From Stomoxys calcitrans (lineage: Eukaryota > Arthropoda > Insecta > Diptera > Muscidae), in assembly GCF_963082655.1 (NCBI RefSeq), contig NC_081555.1:29621266-29685265 (forward strand): a DNA stretch of 64,000 nucleotides, given 5' to 3'. The number at the start of each line of letters is the position of its first letter. Position 1 is the first letter of the stretch. Positions 1 through 12,500 of this stretch are shown here, piece by piece. Below the pieces are notes generated by a model. It ran no database searches, was not told the DNA's origin, and was given only the letters and a program-made list of their open reading frames with translations. Both the position numbers and the translations under genes were made by a program.

Positions 1-763
1 CGCAATTCTTATCCGATTGGAATGAAATTTCGCACGACGTGTTTTGTTATGATGTCCAACAACTGTGTCAAGTATGGTTCAAATAGGTCCATAACCTGAT
101 ATAGCTGCCATATAAACCGATCTGGGATCTTGACTTCTTGAGCCTCTAGAGTGCGCAATTCTTACCCGATTGGAATGAAATTGTGCCCAACGTGTTTTGT
201 TATGATATCCAATAAATGTGTCAAGTATGGTTCAAATCGGCCAATAACCTGATATAGCTGTCATATAAACCGATCTTGGGTCTTGACTTCTTGAGCCATT
301 GTGCGCAATTCTTATCCAATTGGAATGAAATTTTGCACGACGTGTTTTGTTATGATATCCAATAACTGTGCCAAGTATGGTTCAAATCGGTCTATAACCT
401 GATAAAGCTGCCATATAAACCGATCTGGGATCTTGACTTCTTGAGCCTCTAGAGGTCGCAATTATTATCCGATTTGCCTGAAATTTTGTACTACGGATCC
501 TCTCATGACCATCAACATACGTGTTTATTATGATCTGAATCGGTCTATAGCCCGATACAGCTCCCATATAAATCGATCTCTCTATTTTACTTCTTGAGCC
601 CCCAAAGGGCGCAATTCTTATTCGAATTGGTTGCCATTTTACACAGGTCTCCAACATTTAATAATATAATAATAGCAGAGCAAATCTTTTCTTATATCCT
701 TTTTTGCCTAAGAAGAGATGCCGGGAGAAGAACTCGGCAAATGCGATCCATGGTGGAGGGTCT
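1..763 (-). repeat. Family A dispersed repeat, modular, 3-prime truncated
   Basis: Five head-to-tail modules begin with CGCAATT at 1, 154, 304, 457 and 610, so the period is 150-153 bp. Each carries GATATAGCTGCCATATAAAC and a CTTCTTGAGCC block. The stretch ends in the family-typical GATCCATGGTGGAGGGT near 763 but lacks the usual TTCGGCCCGGCCGAA end. I take the plus orientation of the family as the one starting with AAGTAAAAGCGTGCTAAG, so this copy is minus. The class of element is unknown. Bases 764-937 show nothing recognisable. Confidence 0.8.
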
Positions 764-937
764 GCTTGTGAGTTTAACAAAGCCATCGCTCATTTCTGCC
801 GTCCTCATCTTCCGATTCGGCTGTCATGACTGTTTCATTGACACCGTCTATGTCTGAATCCGAGGCAGATACACCAACTTACCTTAAAGGCTGGGGACGA
901 ACTATGCATCCTTTGGTTTATCCGTCTCTTCCTCATT

Positions 938-2078
938 AATTAGTCTGACGACTAGTTGTGCAACGTTAGGACCATACAACAAGTTCAGAGAACATGGACA
1001 CAATATTAGAGAACTAGAGACTATTCTTGATATCCGACCCATTGACTTACAGTTTAAGTGTGAGGCAGCCACTGCGGCTAAGGGACTTAAGGCGATGGGA
1101 GAATGGATTGAGAATGGGAGCAGCTCATACCATAGCGGTATAATCGAGGCGAAAATACGAAACTTGAAAGAGTGAGAGGCACTGCTGCCAGTGGCACAGT
1201 CTTGGACTGCCGGAACCCTAGTATTGCCATCTAGAAGATCATGTTACACGGATGGATCAAAGCTAGGGGAAAGAGTGGGCCTGGGAGTCTACATTGAGAA
1301 CCCATTGACTGAGATCTGTTTTAGACTGTCTCACCATAATACGGTTCTGCAGGCAGAGATCCAGGCGATCACGGAATGCGTGGGGTGGTGTGGTACTAAC
1401 GCGAGGCCGTGGAGTGTGAACATCTTTATGGACAGTTAAATAGTCATAAGGGCAATAACAACCAGGAGGGTAAGGTCACAAACAGTCTTGGAGTGTAAGA
1501 AGGAGATTAACGCCTTCTCTAAGGATGTCACAATCCGCATCGTTTGGGTGCCGTTGATAAATTTGGTTAACCCGAAGCTTTTTGGGTCGACGCAGTTCGA
1601 TTTAAGGACGTGGGCGACAAGTAATACTGTGGAACAGCGAAACGGTCGGTAGGACGGCGAAAATCCTATGGGGTGATCCGAATTGTGAGAGGATGAGGCT
1701 ATTACTGAAAGGAAGTAAGAAGGAGCACAGTATAGATTTTGGCGTCATAACGGGACACATAGGTTTACGAGCTCACTTATGCAAAATCGGTGCGGCAAGT
1801 GATGGCATGTGAGGAAGACGAAGAGACGTTGGAGCATTTCCTGTGTCATTGGCCGGCTTTCGCGGCTAACAGACACTCAGGTGGGGACACGATACCAGAC
1901 ATGAACCAACTAAGGGGCGTGGCATGGAAAACAATTAAGGATTAAGAAAATTTTCTTTTTCGAGGTTACTTTTTAGTTTTTAGAGCGCACAACAAGCCGA
2001 TTACTGGCTTAGGTGTATGTCCATAGTGGCATGGGGTGGATTAATATTTGCACCCTCTTTTCAACCTAACCTAACCTA
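938..2078 (+). pseudogene. I-group non-LTR retrotransposon fragment (family nLTR-1): RT end, RNase H, 3-prime UTR
   Basis: This is a decayed piece of a non-LTR retrotransposon. The open segment 1191-1439 encodes an RNase H domain, with YTDGSK for the first catalytic Asp, LQAEIQAI for the catalytic Glu and a terminal FMDS for the next Asp. Upstream, 1018-1175 translates to a typical post-RT connection region. Downstream, frameshifted, lies a Cys-His tail (EDEETLEHFLCHWPAF). The 3-prime UTR ends in CCTAACCTAACCTAA at about 2065-2078. RNase H points to the I/LOA/R1 group rather than Jockey. Several frameshifts and stops make it inactive. Related 3-prime pieces lie at 4,200, 14,093, 14,600, 39,262, 45,245 and 54,141. 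Confidence 0.85.
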
Positions 2079-2150
2079 AAGGAAAGATTGTATGACAGTT
2101 CAACCTCAAAATAAATATAACAATGATTATAATAATTCTTTCTTCCGACA

Positions 2151-3237
2151 AGCAAGTCAGTCGACTGTGCTCCTTAAAATTTTCAAATCGAGTCCCCTAC
2201 AAACAAAATTTTCTTCTATTTTCTTTTCGACTTATTTTTCAAAGCCAACTTCATTGAGAATTAAAACCTTTCAAAACTAGTAACTTTTTGTTTTTTCAGT
2301 TCTCCTGCAATTAAATCCGCTTCACATTCACCCCATCCCAAAAAAGAAGGCTTAGGGTTTACAACTCCTAAGGCTGACTTCCTCAAGGCTTCATGCTTAT
2401 TTCAGGCCCAAATATCATTCGCGAGATATATTCCTTTACACCCAGTTTCCAAATCTTGAAGTTTGTAGTTTACGCGCCCTATTTTCGCAACACTTCAGCT
2501 TAAACACCAACGGGAGCCAATTTCGAACTAAAATTCTAAACTTTGGAGATTTGTTCGAAATTTCATTCTGCCCAACTGAAAATTGTTTCATGCGAGATCT
2601 TAGATTATAAATACGAGCGTTCTTCTCATAGGATTTCCTTTCATGTTCGCGAATACTCTCACCTAAAATAAATAGTTAGTCTTGCCTTTCAAGCCGTGTA
2701 CCTGTTGCTTTTGGCAGATTTAGTTTGTGCACTTGTCTGTAATCCTATGAGTCTATGAGTTCTCATAGACTGTCCAAGAGAATTTGATATGAAGTTCGTC
2801 CAGTTGACTGGTGTATGTTATTTCGTAATGTACAATTCACGCTGTCCAAGTATAAACCCCACTCCCGTTGATCCTTATGCAGATATGTACGTAAGGCCGC
2901 GTTAATCGAGCGATTTACGCGCTCACTTGCGTTTGTTTGTGGGCTGTGAACCGCCGTAAGGACATGTTTCACTCCAAAAATCTGTAGGAGTTTCCTTACA
3001 TAGAAATTGTCCTTACATCGAAATTGGGACCCGTTATCAGTCACTATGATTTCAGGCACTCAGTAGCAATTAAATATATCCTTTTGAAGGTAGTTTTTGT
3101 TATTCATCGAAACAAGTTTACTCAGGGGAACCAAAAAAGTAAACTTTGAAAAATAATTCGAAAAGAAAATAAAAGAAAATTTTATTTGAAGGGGATTCGA
3201 TTTGAAAATTTTAAGGAGAACAGTCGACTGACTTGCT
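2151..3237. repeat. 94-bp inverted repeat arms flanking an integrase fragment
   Basis: The arm at 2151-2244 is the reverse complement of 3144-3237, with 88 of 94 positions matching by eye and no gaps. Both contain AGCAAGTCAGTCGACTG. The interior holds a gypsy integrase fragment (minus) and an LTR-like stretch (about 2590-2740) with a TATA-like ATTATAAATACG and an AATAAAT. It may be two LTR-edge copies in opposite orientation or the termini of a composite element. Confidence 0.7.
2763..3135 (-). pseudogene. Gypsy-type LTR retrotransposon integrase core fragment
   Basis: The minus strand encodes the central part of a retroviral-type integrase. VTDNGSQF carries the second catalytic Asp. About 35 residues on, SPQTNASERVNRSI carries the catalytic Glu. 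The spacing and motifs fit Ty3/gypsy integrases. The open frame starts at 3059; one in-frame stop upstream separates it from recognisable integrase residues back to about 3135. No protease, RT or complete LTR pair is visible nearby, so it is a dead fragment. Confidence 0.85.
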
Positions 3238-4199
3238 AGATTATACCAAATTGTTCAGAACCGTGAAGAAAATAAGCAATTTAATTTTTTTTTATGAAAT
3301 TTGTTAGTCTAATATGTTGAAATGCTTATATCGATGGTACATCGAAATCTTTATTTCTCGCGCTCATGTGTGGTCACTGCTTGGAATTTCTGATACGTTT
3401 GAGAAATTGGTCAAGTTCCCATATATCACCAATGGGTCAAGTTTATATCCATTGGTCAAGATCCTTTATTTTACCCATTGGTCAACAAAAAAGAACCCAA
3501 CGAAAAAAGAAGGACAGCGGCAAGATTTGAACAAATGCGGATTATTCAAGTAAAAGAAAAATTAATCAAATTTAGTTCTAAGCACACTTAATACATATTT
3601 AATTTAAACCTAACTTAACCTTGGTAGAGTGGTAGTTTTAACATTTTTGTTTGGATCAAGATGCGACAACAGGCCTGCGGTCAACTTCGAGGATCTAAAA
3701 GTGAGTTATTTTTACATTCAACCGATCGAATGTTTTCCACTCCACTTAAAATTATTCATAAAAAAACTTATCCCAGCAATAGCTCTCATTACAAAATAAC
3801 CAGAAAGGTAAGCTCATTCAAAAACTAATAACTACTTATTTTTAGGCATCGTTTCTAATTACTTTTACATGACGATGTCCTAGGAGGAAAGTTCTTCCGC
3901 ACAAGCATACCAAAAGTTCAAAAATAATTACTTATGCCTAAGCATACAAGTTGTCAAAAAATAATGACATATTATCTTAGTTGAACGTTGCTAAAAAATA
4001 ACTACTTAGACTCAAACATGTTCGCGCCTTGCCCCACCACCACGTTCTCAATGCTCAGTTTCCTTGAAGAAGACATATTTAATATGAATAATTCAAATTA
4101 TAAAAGAAATTAAAACTTTATCTTCATCGCAGCCGAGAGTTGAACCAAGAACCTTCCGTTTTCAAAGCAGACGCTCTACGCATTCATCCATATTACTAT
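3238..4199. other. AT-rich stretch without recognised gene
   Basis: No coding motif, RNA gene or repeat seen elsewhere in the window was recognised. Short ORFs here have no family resemblance. Confidence 0.5.
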
Positions 4200-4648
4200 T
4201 ACACTATTTGTGAGAAGATGAGGCTATTACTGAAAGGATGTTATAAGGAGGTCAGTAGTAGCTATTGGTATCATAACGGGACACATAGGACTTCGAGCTC
4301 ACTTATGCAAAATCGGCGCGGCAAGTGAAAGCATGCGGGGAAGATGAGACGTTGGATTGTGTCTCTATTGTATTGTCTATTGTGTCTCCACCTAAGTGCC
4401 GGTATCTGTCGGCACTTAGGTTGGTTCATGTCTGGTATTGACACAATACCAGACATGAACCAACTTTGGGGAGTGGTATTGAAAATAATTAAGGATTTTG
4501 TAAGTAGCACGGAATTCCTAACTTAACATTTTCTTTTTAGAGTTTTTTTTTTAGAGCGCACAACAAGACCAATACTGGCTTAAGTGTATGTCCACAGTGG
4601 CATGGGGCGGATTTGTGTCTGGACCATCTTTTCAACCTAACCTAACCT
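4200..4648 (+). pseudogene. nLTR-1 3-prime end fragment with internal inverted duplication
   Basis: The segment GAGGCTATTACTGAAAGG, the Cys-His tail region and the 3-prime UTR match the element at 1680-2078, including the terminal CAACCTAACCTAACCTA at 4634-4650. Bases 4391-4464 depart from the related copies: they hold two back-to-back inverted repeats, including a perfect 21-bp stem (4420-4440 with 4444-4464). This shows a local inverted duplication within the fragment. Confidence 0.8.
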
Positions 4649-4794
4649 ACCCTATTACACTATTTTCTCCTTTCAATATTAGCTAACAACACAAAACCAA
4701 ACTTTAATTCTATTTCATCAAAGATGGCCATGCTTTGGTGTTTATGTTTGACATATTCTACTTAAAGACACAATATTCTAACACATGGGCGTGA

Positions 4795-4872
4795 TTTTAC
4801 AGCAGAGATTTACAATACAAAGGTCCCGAGTTCGAATCTCGGACCAGCAAATTGATTTCCCAATCTTTTTTT
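4795..4872 (+). other. tRNA-like 3-prime half (B box) followed by T run
   Basis: GGTCCCGAGTTCGAATCTCG at about 4821-4840 forms a perfect T-arm: 5-bp stem CCGAG/CTCGG with the 7-base loop TTCGAAT. It is followed by ACCAGCA and, 14 bases later, a run of seven T that could stop Pol III. No matching acceptor or D-arm strand (TGCTGGT) was found upstream, so this is a tRNA pseudogene or SINE-head fragment, not a proven tRNA. Confidence 0.35.
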
Positions 4873-4919
4873 CTTTAAAAATTCGCCCACAGCGAATTTG
4901 TGGGGAGGTAGAAAACATT

Positions 4920-5378
4920 AAAAATATTTTTATACCCACCACCATAGGATGGGAGTATACTAGTCATACCCCATAAAGTATATATATTCTTGATCGTCTC
5001 GACATTCTGATTCGAACTAGCCATGTCCGTCCGTCCGTCTGTCAAAATCACAATAGAGATCGAACGCGTATACATAACTAGCCGCTTGAAATTTTGCACA
5101 GACACTTTCTGGTGGTGTTGGTCGTTGGGGATTACAAATGGGCCACATCGGTTCAGATTTGGATATGCTCCCATATAAACTGATCTCCCGATTTGTCTTC
5201 TTGAGTCCATGGAAGCCACAATTTTTGTCCGATTTTGCACATAGTGTTCTGTTATGACTTCCAACAACTGTGCCAAGTACAAACCAAATCGGTCAAGAAC
5301 CTGATATAGCTCCCATATAAACCGATCTCCACGATTTGGCTTCTTCACCCCCTGAAAGCTTCAATTTTCATCCGAATT
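4920..5378 (-). repeat. Family A repeat, 5-prime truncated copy
   Basis: It starts with the family end TATACCCACCACCATAGGAT and contains the CCATAAAGTATATATATTCT and CCGTCCGTCCGTCTGTC segments, then two modules with CCCATATAAAC. It is cut at the junction with the mariner fragment. The antisense frame stays open for 157 codons through the modules (4875-5348). Confidence 0.8.
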
Positions 5379-5618
5379 GGCTGAAATTTTGCACCTTCTA
5401 TTTTACGACGAAGCTCATTTTTGGCTCAGTAGGTACGTACATAAGCAAAATTGTAGATTTTGTAGTAAAGCAGAAGCATTGCAAGAGCTACAAATACATC
5501 CGGAAAAAGTCACAGTTGGTGCGATTTATGGGCTGGTGGCATCATTGGACCGTACTTCTTCAAATATGATAGGAATCGTAACGTAACTGTGAATGATGAG
5601 CGCAATCGTGAGGTTAAG
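5379..5618 (+). pseudogene. Mariner/Tc1-type transposase fragment
   Basis: With frameshifts it encodes the segment around the second catalytic Asp: DEAHFWL, HKQNCRF and HPEKVTVGAIYGLVAS. It corresponds to the DEAHFWLNGYVNKQNCRIW region in the two foldback elements at 23,291 and 49,312. No terminal inverted repeats flank it, so it is an orphan internal piece joined to an A repeat on the left and non-LTR sequence on the right. Confidence 0.75.
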
Positions 5619-6500
5619 GGAGCTTTCTCATTGGTTATGTGGCGGCTACGGACACTGTGTTATCCTTGTTATAATATCCGATGTTCCAGGCAGTGTGGAT
5701 TACACCCTACCTGAGCCGCTTTTTGATAAAAAGTACTGTACCACTATTCCTGATAGAATCGATTGGAACTACGATATCCCTGGTAATAAAAGTTACATAG
5801 ACTTCTATACGAATGGTTCCAAATTTAACGACCAGGTGGTCTTTGGGTCGTACTCTAAAGATCTTGAACTGGTCATATCAAAAAGCTTACCCGACCAATG
5901 CAGTGTGTATCAAGCGGAGATCCTGGCAATTAAGAAATCACACATTCCAGCGATACTGGAATCTGTGGGTATGCCTCTAGCGAGAAATAAGCTAAATTTT
6001 CAGGACCAGTCCCGAAAGACAACGAATGACAGATGGTCACAAAGAGGAGGCTATGAGCATTCCAAAACTATGTTGCCTAATATAGATTTCAGGATTCACT
6101 GAATAAGGTTAAGCCAAGTCTATTAGTCTATTAGTGAATCCTGTATAGATTTGAAGAGGTCTACTGCTTTGCTGTCATTGGTGTCAGCTTTTGTGTCTGT
6201 CATGACAAGTCACTGTCTAATCGGAAAAGATGCTGACACACAGAAGCTGTGAGGACATCGAAGAAGAAGAGACTATAGAACACCTTCTGTGTGTGTGTCC
6301 CGCACTTGCAGTCAGAAGGAGTTCCACATTAGGTTCTCATTTGTTTGAGAACCTGTCTGGTTTAGCGGATATGAACGTTCGCAAGTTATTGAGCTTTTTA
6401 AAGCGATCTGAATGGTTCAACGGTAGGAACTAGAAGGCTACTTCTGCTTCTGTGGTATCACAATGGACGAGTCTGATGGCAAACTGCCACTTAACCTTAC
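5619..6500 (+). pseudogene. I-group non-LTR fragment (family nLTR-2): RNase H and C-terminal tail
   Basis: SYIDFYTNGSKF carries the RNase H first motif (Asp replaced by Asn in TNGSK) and VYQAEILAIKK the Glu motif. A deletion then leads to the C-terminal Cys-His tail (CEDIEEEETIEHLLCVCPAL) and a 3-prime UTR ending near 6500 in GCCACTTAACCTTACCTT. It is distinct in sequence from nLTR-1. Relatives are at 14,875-15,292 (+) and 61,245-62,317 (-). Frameshifts and the TNGSK change show it is dead. Confidence 0.82.
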
Positions 6501-6503
6501 CTT

Positions 6504-9500
6504 CTCTAAAGACAAAATTTCCACGAAATTTTCTCTAAAGACAAAATTTCCACGAAATTTTCTCTAAAGACAAAATTTCCACGAAATTTTCTCTAAAGAC
6601 ATAATTTCCACGAAATTTTCTCTAAAGACAAAATTTCCACGAAATTTTCTCTAAAGACAAAATTTCCACGAAATTTTCTCTAAAGACAAAATTTCCATGA
6701 AATTTTCTCTAAAGACAAAATATCCATGAAATTTTCTCTAAAGACAAAATGTCCATAAAAATTTCTCTAAAGACAAAATGTCCATGAAATTTTCTCTAAA
6801 AAACCTTCTCTAAAGACAAAATTTCTACAAAATTTTCTCTAAAGACAAAATTTCCATGAAATTTTCTCTAAAGACAAAATATCCATGAAATTTTCTCTAA
6901 AGACAAAATTTCCATAAAATTTTCTCTAAGACAAAATTTCCATGAACTTTTCCATGAACTTTTCTCTAAGACAAAATTTCCATGAAATTTTCTCTAAAGA
7001 CAAAATTTCCATGAAATTTTCTCTAAAGACAAAATTTCCATGAAATTTTCTCTAAAGACAAAATTTCCATGAAATTTTCTCTAAAGACAAAATTTCCATA
7101 AAATTTTCTATAAAGACAAAATTTCCATAAAATTTTCTCTAAAGACAAAATTTCAATGAAATTTTCTCTAAAGACAAAATTTCCATGAAATTTTCTCTAA
7201 AGACAAAATTTCCATGAAATTTTCTCTAAAGACAAAATTTCCATGAAATTTTCTCTAAAGACAAAATTTCCATGAAATTTTCTCTAAAGACAAAATTTCC
7301 ATAAAATTTTCTATAAAGACAAAATTTCCATAAAATTTTCTCTAAAGACAAAATTTCAATGAAATTTTCTCTAAAGACAAAATTTCCATGAAATTTTCTC
7401 TAAAGACAAAATTTCCATGAAATTTTCTCTAAAGACAAAATTTCCATGAAATTTTCTCTAAAGACAAAATTTCCATGAAAATTTCTCTAAGACAAAACTT
7501 CCATGAAATTTTCTCTAAAGACAAAATTTCCATGAAATTTTCTCTAAAGACAAAATTTCCATGAAATTTTCTCCAAAGACAAAATTTCCATGAAATTTTC
7601 TCTAAAGACAAAATTTCCATGAAATTTTCTCTAAAGACAAAATTTTCATAAAATTTTCTCTAAAGACAAAATTTTCATGAAATTTTCTCTAAAGACAAAA
7701 TTTCCATGAAATTTTCTCTAAAGACAAAATTTCCATGAAATTTTCTCCAAAGTCAAAATATCCATGAAATTTTCTCTAAATACAAAATTTCCATTAAATT
7801 TTCTATAAAGACAAAATTTCCATGAAATTTTCTCTAAAGACAAAATTTTCTCTAAAGACAAAATTTCCATAAAATTTTCTCTAAAGACAAAATTTCCATA
7901 AAATTTTCTCTAAAGACAAAATTTCCATGAAATTTTCTCTAAAGACAAAATTTCCATGAAATTTTCTCTAAAGACAAAATTTCCATGAAATTTTCTCCAA
8001 AGACAAAATTTCCATGAAATTTTCTCTAAAGACAAAATTTCCATGAAATTTTCTCTAAAGACAAAATTTCCATGAAATTTTCTCTAAAGACAAAATTTCC
8101 ATGAAATTTTCTCTAAAGACAAAATTTCCATGAAATTTTCTCTAAAGACAAAATTTCCATGAAATTTTCTCTAAAGACAAAATTTCCATGAAATTTTCTC
8201 TAAAGACAAAATTTCCATGAAATTTTCTCTAAAGACAAAATTTTCTCTAAAGACAAAATTTCCATAAAATTTTCTCTAAAGACAAAATTTCCATAAAATT
8301 TTCTCTAAAGACAAAATTTCCATGAAATTTTCTCTAAAGACAAAATTTCCATGAAATTTTCTCTAAAGACAAAATTTCCATGAAATTTTCTCTAAAGACA
8401 AAATTTCCATAAAATTTTTTCTAAAGAAAAATTTCCATGAAAATTTCTCTAAGACAAAATTTCCATGAAAATTTCTCTAAGACAAAACTTCCATGAAATT
8501 TTCTCTAAAGACAAAATTTCCATGAAATTTTCTCTAAAGACAAAATTTCCATGAAATTTTCTCCAAAGACAAAATTTCCATGAAATTTTCTCTAAAGACA
8601 AAATTTCCATGAAATTTTCTCTAAAGGCAAAATTTTCATAAAATTTTCTCTAAAGACAAAATTTTCATGAAATTTTCTCTAAAGACAAAATTTCCATGAA
8701 ATTTTCTCTAAAGACAAAATTTCCATGAAATTTTCTCCAAAGACAAAATATCCATGAAATTTTCTCTAAATACAAAATTTCCATTAAATTTTCTATAAAG
8801 ACAAAATTTCCATGAAATTTTCTCTAAAGACAAAATTTTCTCTAAAGACAAAATTTCCATAAAATTTTCTCTAAAGACAAAATTTCCATAAAATTTTCTC
8901 TAAAGACAAAATTTCCATGAAATTTTCTCTAAAGACAAAATTTCATGGAAATTTTCTCTAAAGACAAAATTTCCATGAAATTTTCTCTAAAGACAAAATT
9001 TCCATGAAATTTTCTCTAAAGACAAAATTTCCATGAAATTTTCTCTAAAGACAAAATTTCCATGAAATTTTCTCTAAAGACAAAATTTCCATGAAATTTT
9101 CTCTAAAGACAAAATTTCCATGAAATTTTCTCTAAAGACAAAATTTCCATGAAATTTTCTCTAAAGACAAAATTTCCATGAAATTTTCTCTAAAGACAAA
9201 ATTTCCATTAAATTTTCTATAAAGACAAAATTTCCATGAAATTTTCTCTAAAGACAAAATTTTCTCTAAAGACAAAATTTCCATAAAATTTTCTCTAAAG
9301 ACAAAATTTCCATGAAATTTTCTCTAAAGACAAAATTTCCATAAAATTTTCTCTAAAGACAAAATTTCCATGAAATTTTCTCTAAAGACAAAATTTCCAT
9401 GAAATTTTCTCTAAAGACAAAATTTCCATGAAATTTTCTCTAAAGACAAAATTTCCATGAAATTTTCTCTAAAGACAAAATTTCCATGAAATTTTCTCCA

Positions 9501-12500
9501 AAGACAAAATTTCCATGAAATTTTCTCTAAAGACAAAATTTCCATGAAATTTTCTCTAAAGACAAAATTTCCATGAAATTTTCTCTAAAGACAAAATTTC
9601 CATGAAATTTTCTCTAAAGACAAAATTTCCATGAAATTTTCTCTAAAGACAAAATTTCCATAAAATTTTCTCTAAAGACAAAATTTCCATAAAATTTTCT
9701 CTAAAAACAAAATTTCCATAAAATTTTCTATAAAGACAAAATTTCCATAAAATTTTCTCTAAAGACAAAATTTCAATGAAATTTTCTCTAAAGACAAAAT
9801 TTCCATGAAATTTTCTCTAAAGACAAAATTTCCATGAAATTTTCTCTAAAGACAAAATTTCCATGAAATTTTCTCTAAAGACAAAATTTCCATGAAATTT
9901 TCTCTAAAGACAAAATTTCCATAAAATTTTCTATAAAGACAAAATTTCCATAAAATTTTCTCTAAAGACAAAATTTCAATGAAATTTTCTCTAAAGACAA
10001 AATTTCCATGAAATTTTCTCTAAAGACAAAATTTCCATGAAATTTTCTCTAAAGACAAAATTTCCATGAAATTTTCTCTAAAGACAAAATTTCCATGAAA
10101 ATTTCTCTAAGACAAAACTTCCATGAAATTTTCTCTAAAGACAAAATTTCCATGAAATTTTCTCTAAAGACAAAATTTCCATGAAATTTTCTCCAAAGAC
10201 AAAATTTCCATGAAATTTTCTCTAAAGACAAAATTTCCATGAAATTTTCTCTAAAGACAAAATTTTCATAAAATTTTCTCTAAAGACAAAATTTTCATGA
10301 AATTTTCTCTAAAGACAAAATTTCCATGAAATTTTCTCTAAAGACAAAATTTCCATGAAATTTTCTCCAAAGTCAAAATATCCATGAAATTTTCTCTAAA
10401 TACAAAATTTCCATTAAATTTTCTATAAAGACAAAATTTCCATGAAATTTTCTCTAAAGACAAAATTTTCTCTAAAGACAAAATTTCCATAAAATTTTCT
10501 CTAAAGACAAAATTTCCATAAAATTTTCTCTAAAGACAAAATTTCCATGAAATTTTCTCTAAAGACAAAATTTCCATGAAATTTTCTCTAAAGACAAAAT
10601 TTCCATGAAATTTTCTCCAAAGACAAAATTTCCATGAAATTTTCTCTAAAGACAAAATTTCCATGAAATTTTCTCTAAAGACAAAATTTCCATGAAATTT
10701 TCTCTAAAGACAAAATTTCCATGAAATTTTCTCTAAAGACAAAATTTCCATGAAATTTTCTCTAAAGACAAAATTTCCATGAAATTTTCTCTAAAGACAA
10801 AATTTCCATGAAATTTTCTCTAAAGACAAAATTTCCATGAAATTTTCTCTAAAGACAAAATTTTCTCTAAAGACAAAATTTCCATAAAATTTTCTCTAAA
10901 GACAAAATTTCCATAAAATTTTCTCTAAAGACAAAATTTCCATGAAATTTTCTCTAAAGACAAAATTTCCATGAAATTTTCTCTAAAGACAAAATTTCCA
11001 TGAAATTTTCTCTAAAGACAAAATTTCCATAAAATTTTTTCTAAAGAAAAATTTCCATGAAAATTTCTCTAAGACAAAATTTCCATGAAAATTTCTCTAA
11101 GACAAAACTTCCATGAAATTTTCTCTAAAGACAAAATTTCCATGAAATTTTCTCTAAAGACAAAATTTCCATGAAATTTTCTCCAAAGACAAAATTTCCA
11201 TGAAATTTTCTCTAAAGACAAATTTTCCATGAAATTTTCTCTAAAGGCAAAATTTTCATAAAATTTTCTCTAAAGACAAAATTTTCATGAAATTTTCTCT
11301 AAAGACAAAATTTCCATGAAATTTTCTCTAAAGACAAAATTTCCATGAAATTTTCTCCAAAGACAAAATATCCATGAAATTTTCTCTAAATACAAAATTT
11401 CCATTAAATTTTCTATAAAGACAAAATTTCCATGAAATTTTCTCTAAAGACAAAATTTTCTCTAAAGACAAAATTTCCATAAAATTTTCTCTAAAGACAA
11501 AATTTCCATAAAATTTTCTCTAAAGACAAAATTTCCATGAAATTTTCTCTAAAGACAAAATTTCCATGAAATTTTCTCTAAAGACAAAATTTCCATGAAA
11601 TTTTCTCTAAAGACAAAATTTCCATGAAATTTTCTCTAAAGACAAAATTTCCATGAAATTTTCTCTAAAGACAAAATTTCCATGAAATTTTCTCTAAAGA
11701 CAAAATTTCCATGAAATTTTCTCTAAAGACAAAATTTCCATGAAATTTTCTCTAAAGACAAAATTTCCATGAAATTTTCTCTAAAGACAAAATTTCCATG
11801 AAATTTTCTCTAAAGACAAAATTTCCATTAAATTTTCTATAAAGACAAAATTTCCATGAAATTTTCTCTAAAGACAAAATTTTCTCTAAAGACAAAATTT
11901 CCATAAAATTTTCTCTAAAGACAAAATTTCCATGAAATTTTCTCTAAAGACAAAATTTCCATGAAATTTTCTCTAAAGACAAAATTTCCATGAAATTTTC
12001 TCTAAAGACAAAATTTCCATGAAATTTTCTCTAAAGACAAAATTTCCATGAAATTTTCTCTAAAGACAAAATTTCCATGAAATTTTCTCTAAAGACAAAA
12101 TTTCCATGAAATTTTCTCCAAAGACAAAATTTCCATGAAATTTTCTCTAAAGACAAAATTTCCATGAAATTTTCTCTAAAGACAAAATTTCCATGAAATT
12201 TTCTCTAAAGACAAAATTTCCATGAAATTTTCTCTAAAGACAAAATTTCCATGAAATTTTCTCTAAAGACAAAATTTCCATGAAATTTTCTCTAAAGACA
12301 AAATTTCCATAAAATTTTCTCTAAAGACAAAATTTCCATAAAATTTTCTCTAAAAACAAAATTTCCATAAAATTTTCTCTAAAGACAAAGTTTCCATGAA
12401 ATTTTCTCCAAAGACAAAATTTCCATGAAATTTTCTCTAAAGACAAATTTTCCATGAAATTTTCTCTAAAGACAAAATTTCCATGAAATTTTCTCTAAAG

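Noticed and set aside
7429..10240. Minus-strand ORFs in the satellite (MEILSLEKISWKF...)
   Set aside because: They are translations of the 29-bp repeat, whose length is not a multiple of three, so they cycle through three frames; there is no independent evidence of coding.
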